Notes: generated by a model from the sequence alone, not told the origin. A stretch of DNA of 64,000 nt from Cytospora piceicola (GCA_023375675.1 JALQBC010000050.1:124001-188000); one strand, 5' to 3'; shown: positions 34,254-46,944, numbered from the stretch's first letter. Translations and numbers: made by a program.

Positions 34254-36023
34254 GGCTATAACTTGCGACGCCAGCGCACTCATCAGTCACCGTCTTCGAA
34301 TTGCTTTGAACAGTGTACGCAGCATCTTTGCCCTCGTGGTTTGGGACTTGTATGAGAGGACAGGCTAGTACACAGTACGTACGTCACGAGAATGATACCC
34401 GGCCGATCTATACGTAGAGGACTTATGTCAGAAGACACCGGGGGGGGTGCTCCCTGACACAACTAAAGGGGTAGGGTTAGACACGTGCACTGATGCATGA
34501 CTACATATGTCAGCTTCAGCTATTCCTAGGCAAGTATCACGGCCTGCCAACACCTGGGCATCGACTGCTGAGACGGATATATACAAGATATTCATCGAAC
34601 AATTAGTTCTCTGCAGGTGCTTCACCTTGCTCACGAAACCCGGGCCTATTCACACTTTTTCCCCAGTAATTAGCGAGCAGATAATCACGGATCCGTACCG
34701 CTACGTACAATAATACCTAGATACTCCGAGGTCGCCATGACCTCTCCCTTTACCCTATTTGGCGGCCATCTATGCCCAAGTCTGAGGGAGGGCCTGGGAG
34801 GTCCCGAGGTCACTTCCAGTCATGATGTGGCCATTGAAGGCGGGGCGTAGTGCTTGGAAGTGACCTCCAATCTTGCTTGCGTATTGGTTTTGACTTTGAA
34901 GTACCAGAGCAGGGCACTACATACAGAGACGGAGGCAAAATGATCCAGGTGTAGAGGACAGGCCTGTGCTCGGGGTCAGTACTAGCAAGCATGATGAGGA
35001 CTCCAAGTTGTGAGTGACGTGAGTTGACTATCCCGGCTAAGGCCATCAAGTGACGAGGCATAATATGATGTGAATATCGTGCTCTGCAATCAGGCATTCA
35101 CATATGAGAAAATACATCCCAGAGATTGTGCACCACGGGTAGTATTATCAGAACGTTTAGCCATTACGCCACCCGTCCATGTATTTGACTTTCTGGACTG
35201 CTAATGAGAACCAGCATTCGCAAGAAACAAATCACATAGTGTAGCAACATAATTAGGCCGCCCTGATTATAACAAGATCACCCTACCTCCCTAATTCTTC
35301 TCCTCGTCACCTATTTCCCTCATCATGGCATTCTTTGCAATAAACCATGACCATAAAGCCTGCGGTCGAGATGTATCAATGTATTCTCCCACTCTCCAGG
35401 GCAATTCCTGGAAATGGTCGTTTTTCTTCCAAAATTCTCACTGATACTAATGGGACTTACTGTTATGGTGAAATATTCCGGCGAACAATTTGAACTATGA
35501 ATTGATCAATATCTTGTCTATATTCACAGTGCGTCGACTTTCCAGCCTGTCGAGGATAGACCTCAGTCTATTCAGTTCTACGGGAGATCCTACAAACGGA
35601 CAGGATTAAAAGGGCGCGTATAGCACTGCGATCAAGGCTGTGCCAAGGTGGGTGCCTGCCTTGATGCCGATAAGTGAAATAATGAATTCGGTCCCCCTCC
35701 AATCGGGCCCCTTCAAGGCTCTCATCTAAGCAGTGGTGGCGTTCATGGGAGGGGGGGTGGACGGCATGTTGAGCTTTGGAGGAACTTGGAACCCAACGAG
35801 CCGCCCGAGAGCATCAAGAGACCGCACGCATGAAGTATTGACACAATGGCGATCAAACCATTAAAGTAACGGTAGTAGAGAACAACAGATAACAAATTCC
35901 ATTACTATCTCATGTCCATATCGCGTAACGTCCTATCAGATTCGGTACACATCGTACAAGGTCATGCCAGGTAGTGCTGCACCCTTCCGAGATCGATAAC
36001 CCATCGACGCAAGCCCTGGAACA
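34254..36023. other. Intergenic region, no gene seen
   Basis: About 1.8 kb upstream of the PAP2 gene and downstream of the FAD oxidase. It is rather AT-rich between 35100 and 35950. No frame is supported by domain or codon use. Confidence 0.45.
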
Positions 36024-37753
36024 TCAACTCCTCAACTTGAATCCCCCAGGAACGTAACGTGTGAATACCCCCTTGGGATCCACTTGGGCTCGTACCCTCT
36101 CCATTTTCTCAACACTTTCTTTACCGTAGCTGAGGAGCGGCTCCTGCCACGGGGCAGCATAGTTGAGATACACAAAAGGGTCATAGGCGTCAAGCCTCCT
36201 CGCCTCGGTTTCGATGCGCTCCAAAAGTGCGCGGGCCGCCTCCTCGACAGCAATGTCGTCCTTGGCATCCATCCAACTGACCGAGAGGAGCGTGACTACC
36301 AAGGACTCGGTCCTATCAGAGAGCCCGAAGGCATTGGACCCAGCCGCAGCCCGAGCATAGATGGCTGGCGGGAGTGGCTCCAAAGAGATGGACCACCCGA
36401 TGCCGTCGATTCCTTGAATGGTTGAGATGCTGTCGTTCCAGGCGAGGTACGTTGCGTTGAGCATAGGTACGGTGGAGGCGTGAGTAGTTACAGCGGAAAG
36501 CTGGCTAAAGATTGAGTATTGAATGTCAGTATCCAAAACCGATGTATCGAAGTGTATCTCTCATCTCCCGCCGTCCAATGTCTACCACTAAAGGTATTAG
36601 AGATAGGACATGGCATGGTACATACCGCGAACCACCGGGATTGAGAGAAGCTTGCTCCTTCACTATTTCTGTCAAATTTGCAATACGCATACTGCTGTAA
36701 ATGGATGGTATCTCTCCCAGGGACCTAAAGACGGCTGCATTGGCCTCGGGCTTGGTGTATTCGATGTTGTTGACAACGGCGGCACCACGCCCCGCTGCAA
36801 ATCCAAAGTTGGTGATGATGGTGGCATATTCGTCGTAGGCATCGGCAGAGTTGATGTCGGCAAACTCAGTCAGCTGTTTGTCTATGGTCGAAAAGTCGTA
36901 GTAGACCGATCCACCCCACAATGGCCCCTGCTCGAAGGCTTCGAAGTCGATACGGGTCACGATGCCAAAGTTATTTGAGCCTCCACGCAGAGCCACGAGC
37001 AAGTCAGAGAGTATATCACCATCGGGGTTGTCTCCATCATGATCCGCATTTGCGTGTGCGTTAACAATTGAACCGTTGGCTAGGACGACCTGGAAGTTGG
37101 ATACGGTGTCGCAGGTCCAACCGAAGCGGGTGGAAAAGTGCGAGATGCCACCTCCCAACGTCAGCCCGCCTACACCAACAGGGGCTGACCGTCCCCCAGC
37201 CACCGAGAGACCAAGGGGCTCAAGCTGAGAATAGACTTGGTCCCAAGTCGCGCCAGCGCCCACTAAGGCCGTGGTTCTGTCCTCGCTCACTTCAACACTG
37301 TTCAGCGCTCTAAGGTCAATGGTGACCCCATTGGCTATATTGGCAGCACCGGCGAACCCCGTATGGCCGCCGGAACGCACGGCGAAATGGCAACTCATTT
37401 CGTCCTCAGAGTCGGTGTTGAGAGATGCCACCGTGGATGACAGCGAGGCAACTGCTATCGAGACATCCTCAGCTGTTGTGGGTGACACGACACATCGTGG
37501 CTGGAGTTCGGACTCCTGTAGTGAGAAGTAGGAGGATAGCGATGAATTGTACGACAAACTGCCTGGAAAAGAGACCTTGTCTCCAAGCACTGAGGCCAAC
37601 GCTACGCACTGTAGTCAAGTGTTATTTTGTAAGCCCCCTTGAACATGCCATGAGCCGGAGGCTTGCTCAAGTTTGATTTATGAATGAACTTACGCACGGC
37701 CCGACGAGGTTTTGTGCCTCTGTCAGGTTAGAGGTAAATGACCACTGCTCCAT
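36024..37753 (-). CDS. FAD-linked oxidase, PCMH/berberine-bridge type
   Basis: Three exons: 37753-37694, 37608-36626 and 36504-36024, 507 residues. Introns are 85 nt (GTAAGT...CTACAG, phase 0) and 121 nt (GTATGT...CTTTAG, phase 2). The FAD-binding fold is at about 55-235. It includes FAVRSGGHTGFAGAANIANG with His102 at the 8-alpha-flavinylation site, VGAGATWDQVYSQLEPLGL and VGVGGLTLGGGISHFSTRFG. The C-terminal BBE segment FVYLNYAAPWQEPLLSYG is near 460-477. Bicovalent family members carry Cys in a CPTVGVGGH-type motif; here the matching stretch reads GGRSAPVGVGG, so attachment through His alone is expected. There is no obvious signal peptide (MEQWSFTSNLTEAQN). Such enzymes oxidise sugars, alcohols or natural-product intermediates. 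No biosynthetic neighbours within 14 kb. Confidence 0.8.
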
Positions 37754-39520
37754 CTTTCGTCTTTTTGGGTTTTCGTTCTTCTTCCGCAACCTCAGGTGGT
37801 AATGTAGACAACTCAAGGAGAGAAGATTGTGTGGAAAATCGAATACAATGGGGTTACATGTTTTTAAGCGGTCTGGAACATGGCACTCTTGTGTGATATA
37901 ATTCCGTTGGTTCCGTGACAATGGCAAACAAGGATGCGAACCGGCCCGCAGTGTTATGCAGTTGGTTGCTTACGGCCCAATCGTCCTGTCAAAATGAAAA
38001 CCAACAAGACATGAGATCACAAAGGACCTATGAGAAAAGGAGATACGAAATATGATTGAGTGCGGTCAATCCTGAACATGATCAAGCTTCTACCAGTTGA
38101 CACATCCCGAGATCCACGTTGTAAGCACTTGAGCGGCAAAGGCCCGGACATCACAACCAAGTCGATACATAACGTATAAATACTATTGAATATATACAGA
38201 CTTGGAAAAGACACAATCTTGCATTGTTGTTTCTATATCCTTGTTACTGGCTGAGAATCCCCGTGACCATCATCTCAATTGCCGGAGCATCGTACGCCTG
38301 GACATCTGGAATACATCTAGCACTCCACAAAGCTTTCAGGTATCGCATTAGCATCATGTAGTGTACAGACCAAACGAGATGAACTGGGAATACATACTTG
38401 GGATTTTCCTTCTTTGGTAGCAGTCTTGCTAGGATATTCCACCCGACTGTCCCAGTTTGCTGTTGGTAGTCCTAGCTACTGGTATGCTCTCTGCTTCTTT
38501 GCTGACGCTCTGGTGTCCCTGAGATATAGCACACCGTCAGTCTCCGGCCTTCACCTGATTACAGCGGTGTCTATTTCCCATCTTACCTCCATGGGCTTGC
38601 TTCCCAATTCATTAGCGCCGCTGGAGAACTCCGTTTTTGGCACGCTGGCGTTTGCTCCTTGTTCAAGATTCTTGGTGGCCTGACTCGTCACTGAAGACAT
38701 GGTGTTCATACAAAAGGCTGGTTTCGATTGGCAGTATATACTTAAGTATACATAGGTAATTGGTGATAGATAGCAGAGGTGCACAAATGTAAAAACCTCG
38801 CTTCCTGTTACCCACGCAGTAATGACAGTACCAATTGTTATATATAAAACTTCTGCCCGCACTGAAAAGGTGTGACGCAACTCTGCTCACAGACTGATGT
38901 GAAGTGGATGGTGAGACCCTGGCTGCATGAGCATTACGTCGCTACCCAGTATTAAAGATGAGTTGTTGATCTTCACATGGGAACCGTGCCATCGTCTGAA
39001 AAATCAGCCAATATTTCGTAATCCACTACAGCTTGCTTTTTCTACCTCTCCAACATGCCGAGCCCGCCGCCGGCTAAAGACGGTGTCGTCCTCTTTGCCA
39101 GGCTGCCAATCTCACAAACAAAGCCCTAAAGTTTCTCCGCCGACAGTTATACACTCCTCCTACAAAAGTCGGCAAGCATGATACATACCATGGACAACGA
39201 CCAATAGGTGTCCTAGTAGTAACGAAAACGAGTCTTGAAGGATCCATCCCTCGTCGGCCAACAAGATGGGGCGGAACACCGCCACCACGACGACACAGTC
39301 TCAAAGATAACGCCTTGCAAACATAAACAACTTTTCGACGCCATCTGAACAGACAAGCTGACTGTATCTCATGAAAATGACCACCACTCCTTGCGGCCTT
39401 CGAGATACAGGAAAATGACCACCACTCCTTGCGGCCTTCCATCAGAGATTAGCTCAAGAAAATCCTCCACTGAGATTTTCCGGTGACGGTTTTTCATTCA
39501 CCACATGCGAGACCACCCCC
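37754..39520. other. Intergenic region with a short duplicated segment
   Basis: No supported gene. It contains a 29-nt direct duplication with an inverted repeat (39362-39439), described separately. Confidence 0.45.
39362..39439. repeat. 29-nt direct repeat with flanking 9-nt inverted repeat
   Basis: Identical 29-nt copies lie at 39373-39401 and 39411-39439 (period 38). CTGTATCTC (39362-39370) and its reverse complement GAGATACAG (39402-39410) bracket the first copy. Confidence 0.9.
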
Positions 39521-42500
39521 TCAATCTCCATCATACAGACCATCAAACTCGCCCTCAGCATCTTCCATAGAAAGTTCTTGCTGCTGCTGACTCTGCTGCT
39601 GGACCGGCGTACTCGCAGACGCCCGCATGACAGTCTTGTTGAGCTCCTGGATCTCCTTCACCGCGCGGTCAAACCTCGCCACACGTGCCTTGATCTCCAC
39701 TCTCTTCTCCGCTGTGCTCTGCTCTTCTTCCATCAAGCGGACAAAGACGTCCGCATCGTAGGACGCACCGCCAACCAGGCCCATCGCCTTGTCAAGGTAC
39801 ATCTCTATGTCGTCGATGAGGTCGGGAAAAAGGCCACTAGTGATATGCATGGCCGTGACGTCGGTGAAGCGCACCGCTGCTGTCAAGTAGTACCCGCGGA
39901 CATGGGCAGCTACGTCCAGCTCGGAAGAGTACTCGTCCTCGCCCAGGCGGACTTGTTCCTTTTGGATCTTGTCCTCCTCTTTTCGCCGCGCCTCGGCCGT
40001 CATCGTGTTCCAGTCTTCGAGTTTCTCGGCCGCTGTATCATTGTTGTAAGCCTTCCATCGGTAGAAGTGACGGGTGCGGCGGAGCATCTGGGCTTCATGG
40101 GTGCCTGCGGTTTCGAAGGGTCAGTGACTGATCAGATAGGGGATGGAAAATCACCACCTGGATGCAGGTAGACCTACGATGCCGCTGGAAGGACTCTTCG
40201 TCAGTAGTATACACCTTAGTAGTCTCCATCTTGTAGTTTCGTTCAAGATGCTCCAGGATGCGCTTCCTGTGGGAGTGGAGCCACTCCGTAGTGAGTTTCT
40301 TCGCGTCTCGGTACACCTGTCGTTTCTTGAGGTCCCTGTGTGATGGTCAGCGCTGGGACGAAAGACCGCTTGGAAGAGAAGCACGGTATGTGCTCCAAGG
40401 CCTTCCCCTTCTTCGCCATGACTGCCATGACTTACTTGAACGACTCATCTAGCGAGGCTACCAGCTCCCTCTTGAGCTGAGTCATGGTGTGGTCCAAGAA
40501 TGTCTTCAGCGGACCTTCCCAGGTCGTTACAGCCTCTACGCAAAGCTTCTCAATGACATCGTATGGGACCTCGCCCGGCTTTCCCGCCTCTCGCTCAGAA
40601 CGGATTAAGTTGCGAATCTGACCCAGAGACTTGCTGGGCACCCTACCGCCAGACAGAGTCAAAGGACCAGATGGTGACTGGAAGAGGGAGCCATTAGCCT
40701 CCTCGACCTTGATCACATTTCCGTGCTCACCTCGGCGTCGATGAGCCGAGGGAGTGGATACTGGTGCGTCGTTGGTCAAGTCGTAGAAGGAGCGGGCACG
40801 CTTGGTCGACAGGCTTGGAGAGTTGTTAACACTAAATACCGATTCTCTGTCGCTGGCACCTGAGCCAATGGCATTCCTATCCATCGAGAAGCCCTCTGGT
40901 ATAACGCGATAGCGGGGCTTGAGATCCACTACTTTGTTCTTGAAGGTTTCCGCGATCGTGGCCCAAGAGGAATGGAATGCCCTGCCTTTCAAGCGAGACT
41001 GAAACTCGGTCGTGAACTTGAGGAGGCTTTTGCGAACCTCGTACTCGGGGTTTTGCGGCATCTCTGGGAGACGAGCAAGCGAATCCTTGGCCCGGGTGAG
41101 CTTCTCGTTGAGCTTCTTGGCCAGATCGGGTAGGCTCATGGCGAATTCTTGAGCAAGAGTTTGAGCGAGGAATTTGACCAGATGGTCAATGCCACATCTG
41201 TCCTCGAACGGACGGAACTCCTCTGGCCAGTTTCCGGTCGCCCGATTGAAGAAGGCCTCCTCGGCAGCGTGTTCATCGCGCAGGCTTTGCCGGTCGCGGC
41301 GCTGAAGTTCGTGGTCATCGCCGTTCTGGAGGGCAGGAGGTGCGCGCGAAGTAATGAAGTAGCCTCGTCCAACTTGGTGTTGGTTGCTGGCCCTGCATCA
41401 AACCATTAGTACTATTCTGTTAGTAGGAATTTCAAGTTTTGCTCACAGCATTTCCAGCCACTGAATGTGACCTCCGCGAGGTAGCAGATCCGCCTTGGTC
41501 ATTACTCCAATTGTACGGTTTTGAGCCTGGAGGTTTCGTATAAGCGCGTAGGTCGACGACGTCTCTGGGTCGTGGTTCATGGGCACGGCCCACATGATGA
41601 TAGCTTTCTCGTGTGAAATGTAGCGTCGCACTAGATTCTCTACGACCTTGACCAGGAACTGATCCTCCTCGTGCTTCGCATTGCGAAAGACGCCGGGCAT
41701 ATCGTAGAAGGACAGGTCAGGAAGGCCGGGGCCCTTGACCTCGATGGCCACAGTGTTGGGAGAGAACTTGGCCTCGGTGGCGCGCTCGGCATCGGCCAGT
41801 CGGCGAGCCTCGTACTCTGGATCCATCTCCTCTGGGGTCCGCAGGTCCCAATCCTTGGGCACGTATTGAGCAAAGTTGCGGTTGTGATTCAAAATGGCGA
41901 TTTGTGCCCAGCGTACGATCTCATCAATCGGGTCCGTCTTGTTGTAGACCATCTTGAACTCGATAACCTCTCTTGACTGCTTAATCCAAGGAGGGAAGGG
42001 GTTATGATCTGTCACATCGCCCTCGGTGATGGGCTCATTGTTAGGGGGCGCATAAGCGTAGTCCTGTTGAAGGGACACGCGGCATCGCCAAGTCGTGTCG
42101 CTTGACAACCTGATGTGAACAGGACAGCGAGTGCAGACGCCGTCACTCCTTGGCAGGATGATCTGGCTGATGGCAGACATCAAACTAGACTTGCCCGAGG
42201 ATTGGTCGCCGACGAGGATAAGCTCCGGTAGCGGCGTATCGTGATGGATGCCCAGCGACTGGAGGGAACCCAGAGTGTCATTAAATGACTTCAGGTGCTG
42301 GCCAATATCCTTGAGGTTCTTGTCTATGTCGCCGGCTTCAGGCACCTGAATGCGGCCGTTCTGATCATCCCTCATCTCTTCCTTGACCGGCAACGACCGG
42401 ACTTGCATAAAGACGACTTCGTCCGATTCGGAAGGGGCAGGGTGATCTTGAGCGGCAACGCCTGTAGTCACCGTTGCTGGTGGAGGTCAGCGGAACTTGC

Positions 42501-42727
42501 ATGATCTAAGAGGCAGCTTTTGCTGGAGGACACTTACGGGCGTTAGACCGATGGCCTCTGGTCTCCTCGGGTGAGAGGGCTGAAGTCGACGTGGCCGAGG
42601 GCACTGGACGACTTGGCATGCCAGACCGAGGAGTCACGACAGAATTTCTCAATTGGCGGGAAGGCGTGGCATTGCCGTTCATGGCAAGAAGGCCACTGCC
42701 AGGCTCTCGCTTGATCCTGCCAGGCAT
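39521..42727 (-). CDS. Dynamin-superfamily GTPase (Vps1/Mx-like)
   Basis: Five exons: 42727-42538, 42476-41447, 41392-40436, 40335-40178 and 40104-39521; introns 61, 54, 100 and 73 nt; 972 residues. Residues 1-63 are basic and Ser/Pro-rich. The GTPase domain has G1 GDQSSGKSSLMSAI, G3 DMPG and G4 TKADL, with a long insert before G3. The stalk follows (WLEMLASNQHQVGRGYF, then helices). A disordered insert occupies about 510-580 (SVFSVNNSPSLSTKRARSFY). The C-terminal GED-like helices include MLRRTRHFYRWKAYN, AAVRFTDVTAMHITSGLFPD and a final Gln-rich tail. There is no PH domain, as in Mx-like and Vps1-like dynamins. Members self-assemble and remodel membranes; the specific compartment cannot be read from sequence. 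Conserved sequence across every splice junction supports the model. Confidence 0.85.
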
Positions 42728-44443
42728 GGTGAAAGAAACGACGAGGAGAGTAGTCTGCAGATTGTTATGTTAGTTCAAGTGACGAGGCGAGTGAGAGTTG
42801 GTATACGGGGGCCCACTTACCCTAAACAACAGCAGGAAGAATTCGTCTGGTAAGGTCGAATAGAAGGTGTAAAGTGATTTGTGCTCAGTGTCACGGCTGG
42901 TTGGTATTTAATTCGTGTACATTAAAGTTTGGTTTGACGACGTCAAGCCTCCCCGACTAGAAAAAGAGGCAACAAGGTACGATTGGGGTATCAAAATAGT
43001 ATGTCGTGAACAATTGAAGTAGGAAGACGGCAGAGAGTGTGAGAGTAGTAGTAGATGCGAGGTGAGCTGGTGAGGTGGAGGTAACAAGCTGCAGAAGGAA
43101 AGACGGATACGGAAACGAGAAGGCTCGAGTGCTCCCAATGGTAAGTTTGCAAGGGCGAGTTTTGGTGTTGTTTGCCCTCTTTCTCCTGTCGACCACGAGA
43201 TTTGTGAAGATGTGCTAGAGCAAGGACTGTAGAAATGAGGGGCCCCTAACAGATGCTACCACATGTGAGAGGAAGGCCAGTGCAGGAGAGGTCGAGTTTG
43301 AGGTTCAGGTTAAGCTGCGGCCTCTCGCAGGGGGCAAAAGGTTGAAATTGAGTGGCTGGGTACAAGTCGAGGTGGACCCTTGGACAATCGGAGATCTCGA
43401 GCAGTCAATTATTTATTTGTTCAATCAACCACCTGGGCCAGTATGTCAGTCAGTCAGTCACGTACGGTAAAACGCCCGTGAATGATTGATTGTGTATTTG
43501 ACCGTCATTGAAACGGAACGGATCAAAGTTTCAAGCATGTCGGCCGTTTTTATATGTATGGGTATATTGCTAGATACATACGGTGGATGTACCTGAATAC
43601 CTAGGTATTATTGAGGAATAGGACCTCGTCTGGAGATGAAAATTGTAGCCAGAGGCCCTGACAGTAATAATCATAATTTCAGGCTTGAGTATTGATTGTG
43701 TCTCCTTCTATTGTCCGTTGCCATGCTCCAACGTCAATGGATTGTCACATGAAATAAAGACGGGTAGTTTACTGAGCTCCAGCTGTGCCGTGTGTACCTG
43801 TATTTGACCCCTGCTAAGGCAGGTACCGTACGACGTATGTAGATATGACATTTGGAATGGGCTAAAGTCGGCTATGATACAGGTATCTGGGTACCTCCGG
43901 TTCCCGGGGCACCCCAGAGAACCCAACCCGCTCTAATGCACCTGCGCAGTACCTAGGTATGTACCTAGGTACCTAGGTACTTGGGTTCATCTGAAGTCGG
44001 CGTCTAGAAGACAGTACAATACAGTAAACTGGGGTGGAGAGGTGGAAGTAAGCAAGGGACAGCTTAGGAACAGGCAGCACCCTGCTAAAGCTTGAACCTT
44101 CAGTAGTGTACTGCGTATTAATAGGGCCTGTAGCACAGTGGTGTGGATGCTTGGCGGCTTTAACCGTCAGCTTTGGGCAGCGGCGACGATACGAGAGGAG
44201 TACAAGCCACCTGTGCACCTGTGTTCCTTCCTGTGGGCAGCTTTTACACAACAACCTCGGAAACATCACCGACGACACAAGCACGTTTCGCTCCCCTTCC
44301 TTCTCACTTCTCCTGCTCTTCCACCAAGCCGTTCTAGCCTACAGTCCAATTGATACCCCAGTCTAACACTCTTTTGCCCTGAACCGTCTAATTCTTTCCT
44401 CTTTCCTTTCCAACTACGTTAAACAGGCATTTCTCTGCCCATC
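42728..44443. promoter_or_regulatory. Divergent intergenic region of the dynamin and GMPPA genes
   Basis: 1716 nt between head-to-head starts. It contains pyrimidine-rich leader-like DNA near 43020-43120 and a CTAGGTAC palindrome cluster at 43950-43982. There is no supported gene. A tRNA-like string near 44122-44195 lacks the B box and paired arms, so it is rejected. Confidence 0.45.
43950..43982. repeat. Tandem CTAGGTAC palindromes
   Basis: Three copies of ACCTAGGTA within 33 nt; the unit is self-complementary. Similar copies occur at 19517-19555, 62949-62963 and 63042-63052. Confidence 0.85.
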
Positions 44444-46054
44444 ATGTCTCTCCAGATTCCCCACCGGCCAAGAGCCAACGGCGACACATTTGGCGCAACC
44501 AAGGCTGTCATTCTGGTAAGTTGTTTCTTTCCCTTCCTCTCTTACTTGCCACTATCCCGACATCCGCACATGCGTGCAACAGCAGATACTGACAAGTCCG
44601 TAATCGACAGGTCGGCGGCGCATCCCGCGGTACTCGTTTCCGCCCTCTCTCCCTCGATGTTCCCAAGGTCCGTACACAGCATCGGTGCTGCCCCGCCACT
44701 AAAGAAGCCTCTCGACGACCCCCGATGACTTGTTGCGATGCGCGTCCCGTCTGCTTGACTAACACTGCTACTGCTATAGCCCCTCTTCGATGTCGCCGGT
44801 CACCCCATCATCTACCACTGCCTGACCGCCGTCTCCAAGGTCCCCTCCATTCACGAGGTCTACCTCATCGGCTACTATGACGAGACGGTCTTCCGTGACT
44901 TCCTCAAGGATGCCTCCTCCGCCTTCCCCAACCTCTCCATCAAATACCTGCGAGAATACCAGGCTCTTGGCACCGCCGGCGGCCTGTACCACTTCCGTGA
45001 TGCCATTCTCAAGGGCAAGCCCGAGCGGCTGTTCGTTCTCAACTCCGACGTCTGCTGTTCCTTCCCCCTTAACGAGATGCTGAAGCTGTTCACCGAGAAG
45101 TACGCTGAGGCCGTCATTCTGGGCACCCGTGTTGGCAGCGAGGCGGCCACGAACTTCGGATGCATTGTTAGCGACAGCCACACGAAGCGTGTCCTACACT
45201 ACGTCGAGAAGCCCGAGGGTCACATCTCAAACCTCATCAACTGCGGTGTCTACTTGTTCAGCACCGACGTTATCTTCCCCTCTATCAAGAGTGCCATCAA
45301 GCGTCGCACAGACCGGCCCCGCCTCGCTTCTTACGCTTCCTCCGAGAACCTCGAGAATTCGTACATCGTGGACGAGGATGAGGATGACGACGAGAGCAAG
45401 AGCCAGATCATCCGCCTCGAGCAGGAGATCCTCAGCGACATGGCCGATAGCAAGCAGTTCTTCGTGTACGAAACCAAGGACTTTTGGCGACAGATCAAGA
45501 CTGCAGGCTCGGCTGTGCCCGCCAACGCCCTCTATCTGCAACAGGCGTGGCAGAACGGTTCTAAGGAGCTTGCTCAGCCCTCGGCCAACATCATCCCTCC
45601 CGTATTCATTCACCCCTCCGCCCACGTCGACGCCACTGCGAAGCTTGGCCCCAACGTGTCTATCGGTCCTCGCGCTACCATTGGACGCGGTGTCCGCGTG
45701 AAGGAGTCTATCGTCTTGGAGGATGCTGAGATCAAGCACGACGCCTGCGTCATGTACTCGGTTGTGGGCTGGGGCTGCAAGGTCGGTGCCTGGGCCCGTG
45801 TCGAGGGTACGCCCATGCCGGTGACCAGCCACACCACCAGTATCGTCAAGAACGGCGTCAAGGTCCAGTCTGCCACCATTCTGGGCAAAGAGTGTGGTGT
45901 CCATGACGAGGTGCGCGTGCAGAACTGCATCTGCTTGCCGTACAAGGATCTGAAGCGGGTGAGTTCCCCCAACTACGAATGCATATGTGTATGGGATGAT
46001 GATGCTGATGCTAACTTAATTTTACAGGATGTCGCCAGTGAGGTCATAATGTGA
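44444..46054 (+). CDS. GMPPA: Mannose-1-phosphate guanylyltransferase alpha-like protein (GMPPA)
   Basis: Four exons: 44444-44515, 44611-44667, 44780-45958 and 46028-46054, 444 residues; introns 95, 112 and 69 nt, all phase 0. The nucleotidyltransferase core begins KAVILVGGASRGTRFRPLSL with DVPKPLF. The form GGxxxGTRFRPLSxxVPKPLF is characteristic of GMPPA rather than the catalytic GMPPB. It continues through LGTAGGLYHFRDAIL, LNSDVCCSFPL, GCIVSD and VLHYVEKP. The C-terminal part is a left-handed beta-helix of hexapeptide repeats (AKLGPNVSIGPRATIGRGV). It should form a complex with GMPPB and regulate GDP-mannose supply for glycosylation and wall synthesis; regulation is known for animal GMPPA and inferred here. 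An acidic insert (IVDEDEDDDESKS) precedes the helix. The last exon encodes only DVASEVIM. Confidence 0.9.
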
Positions 46055-46858
46055 GGCAACTTCAAGACCTGGACGGACTTTTTACAAGCGGCTGCTGTTG
46101 ATTATACCACCCGTGATTTTGCGAAATTTTGCGACGTTTTGCGCCTAAAGCCTTTTGCTTCTTGGCAGTCCTCGTTCAAATTACAAACCATGCACAATTC
46201 GGAATAGAAAAACAATTGAAACAACTTCCTTGATGGACTTGTGCCGTGATCGTTCAATATCGAACTTGGAGTGATGCTTACTGACGTGAATCACCCATGA
46301 CCCACTGATGGGGTCTTTTCATCCTCAACCCTCAGGTCAGCCCTCTAGCTCTGGGACAGTTATGTTGGTGTGCCCGGTGGTTGTGCGCCATGGTTGCAGT
46401 TTGATTCCCTTCCCCCGGTCGACTGCTAGTCTCTGCACCTTACATCGAAACTCCAATTGTTAAGCGGACTTGAGGCTCTGCGGATGTTCCCGCTGCCCCT
46501 TGTCTTTACGGACGAACCATCGCAGTACAATGTACTTGAGTAGGCTGACTTGTGCGTAGGAGTGTACACGTTTGTAAGCAGATAGACCGCACCTGGACAG
46601 TGCAATGTCTGCAGATGCTGTACGAGGTGCCAAAACACCCGAGAATGGGGTTGAACGTGTTAATGCCCTCGTTCGAGGCATAGCTCTCGTCAGATCCGGC
46701 CATTGATACCGACTATATCTAAGTTCGACGATAGAAACCATCATGTATGAAGTGTACAACAGCTTACGAGGCCGGGGCATCCATAGAAAGGGGAGTAGAG
46801 AGTCTTCCGACCCGAAAGGCAAAAATATGAGACGTATATCGACATCCGGCAAAAATGT
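46055..46858. other. 3' flank of GMPPA and spacer before tRNA-His
   Basis: No supported protein gene. The nested minus frames at 46426-46870 overlap the tRNA 3' flank and have no protein-like composition. Confidence 0.45.
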
Positions 46859-46944
46859 TGTCTGCCCCATGAATCGAACATGGGTTTCATCGGTTATCTG
46901 TTAAGGACCACAACGATGTGTACTGACCACTATACTAGGCAGAC
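46859..46944 (-). tRNA. trnH(GUG): tRNA-His (GTG anticodon) with a 14-nt intron
   Basis: A full cloverleaf folds on the minus strand. The acceptor GTCTGCC pairs with GGCAGAC (7/7) before discriminator A. The D stem is GTAT/GTAC, the anticodon stem CATCG/CGATG, and the loop TTGTGG-intron-C with anticodon GTG at 46911-46909. The variable loop is AAAC, and the T arm CCATG-TTCGATT-CATGG. The 14-nt intron (TCCTTAACAGATAA) starts one base 3' of the anticodon, the standard eukaryotic position. Mature length is 72 nt before the added G-1 and CCA. The A box (TAGTATAGTGGTCAGTAC) and B box (GTTCGATTC) serve as the internal RNA polymerase III promoter. A T-run terminator is not obvious immediately downstream. 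Confidence 0.93.

Noticed and set aside
44122..44195. tRNA-like string with an apparent D arm (TAGCACAGTGGT)
   Set aside because: There is no B box, T arm or matching acceptor stem.
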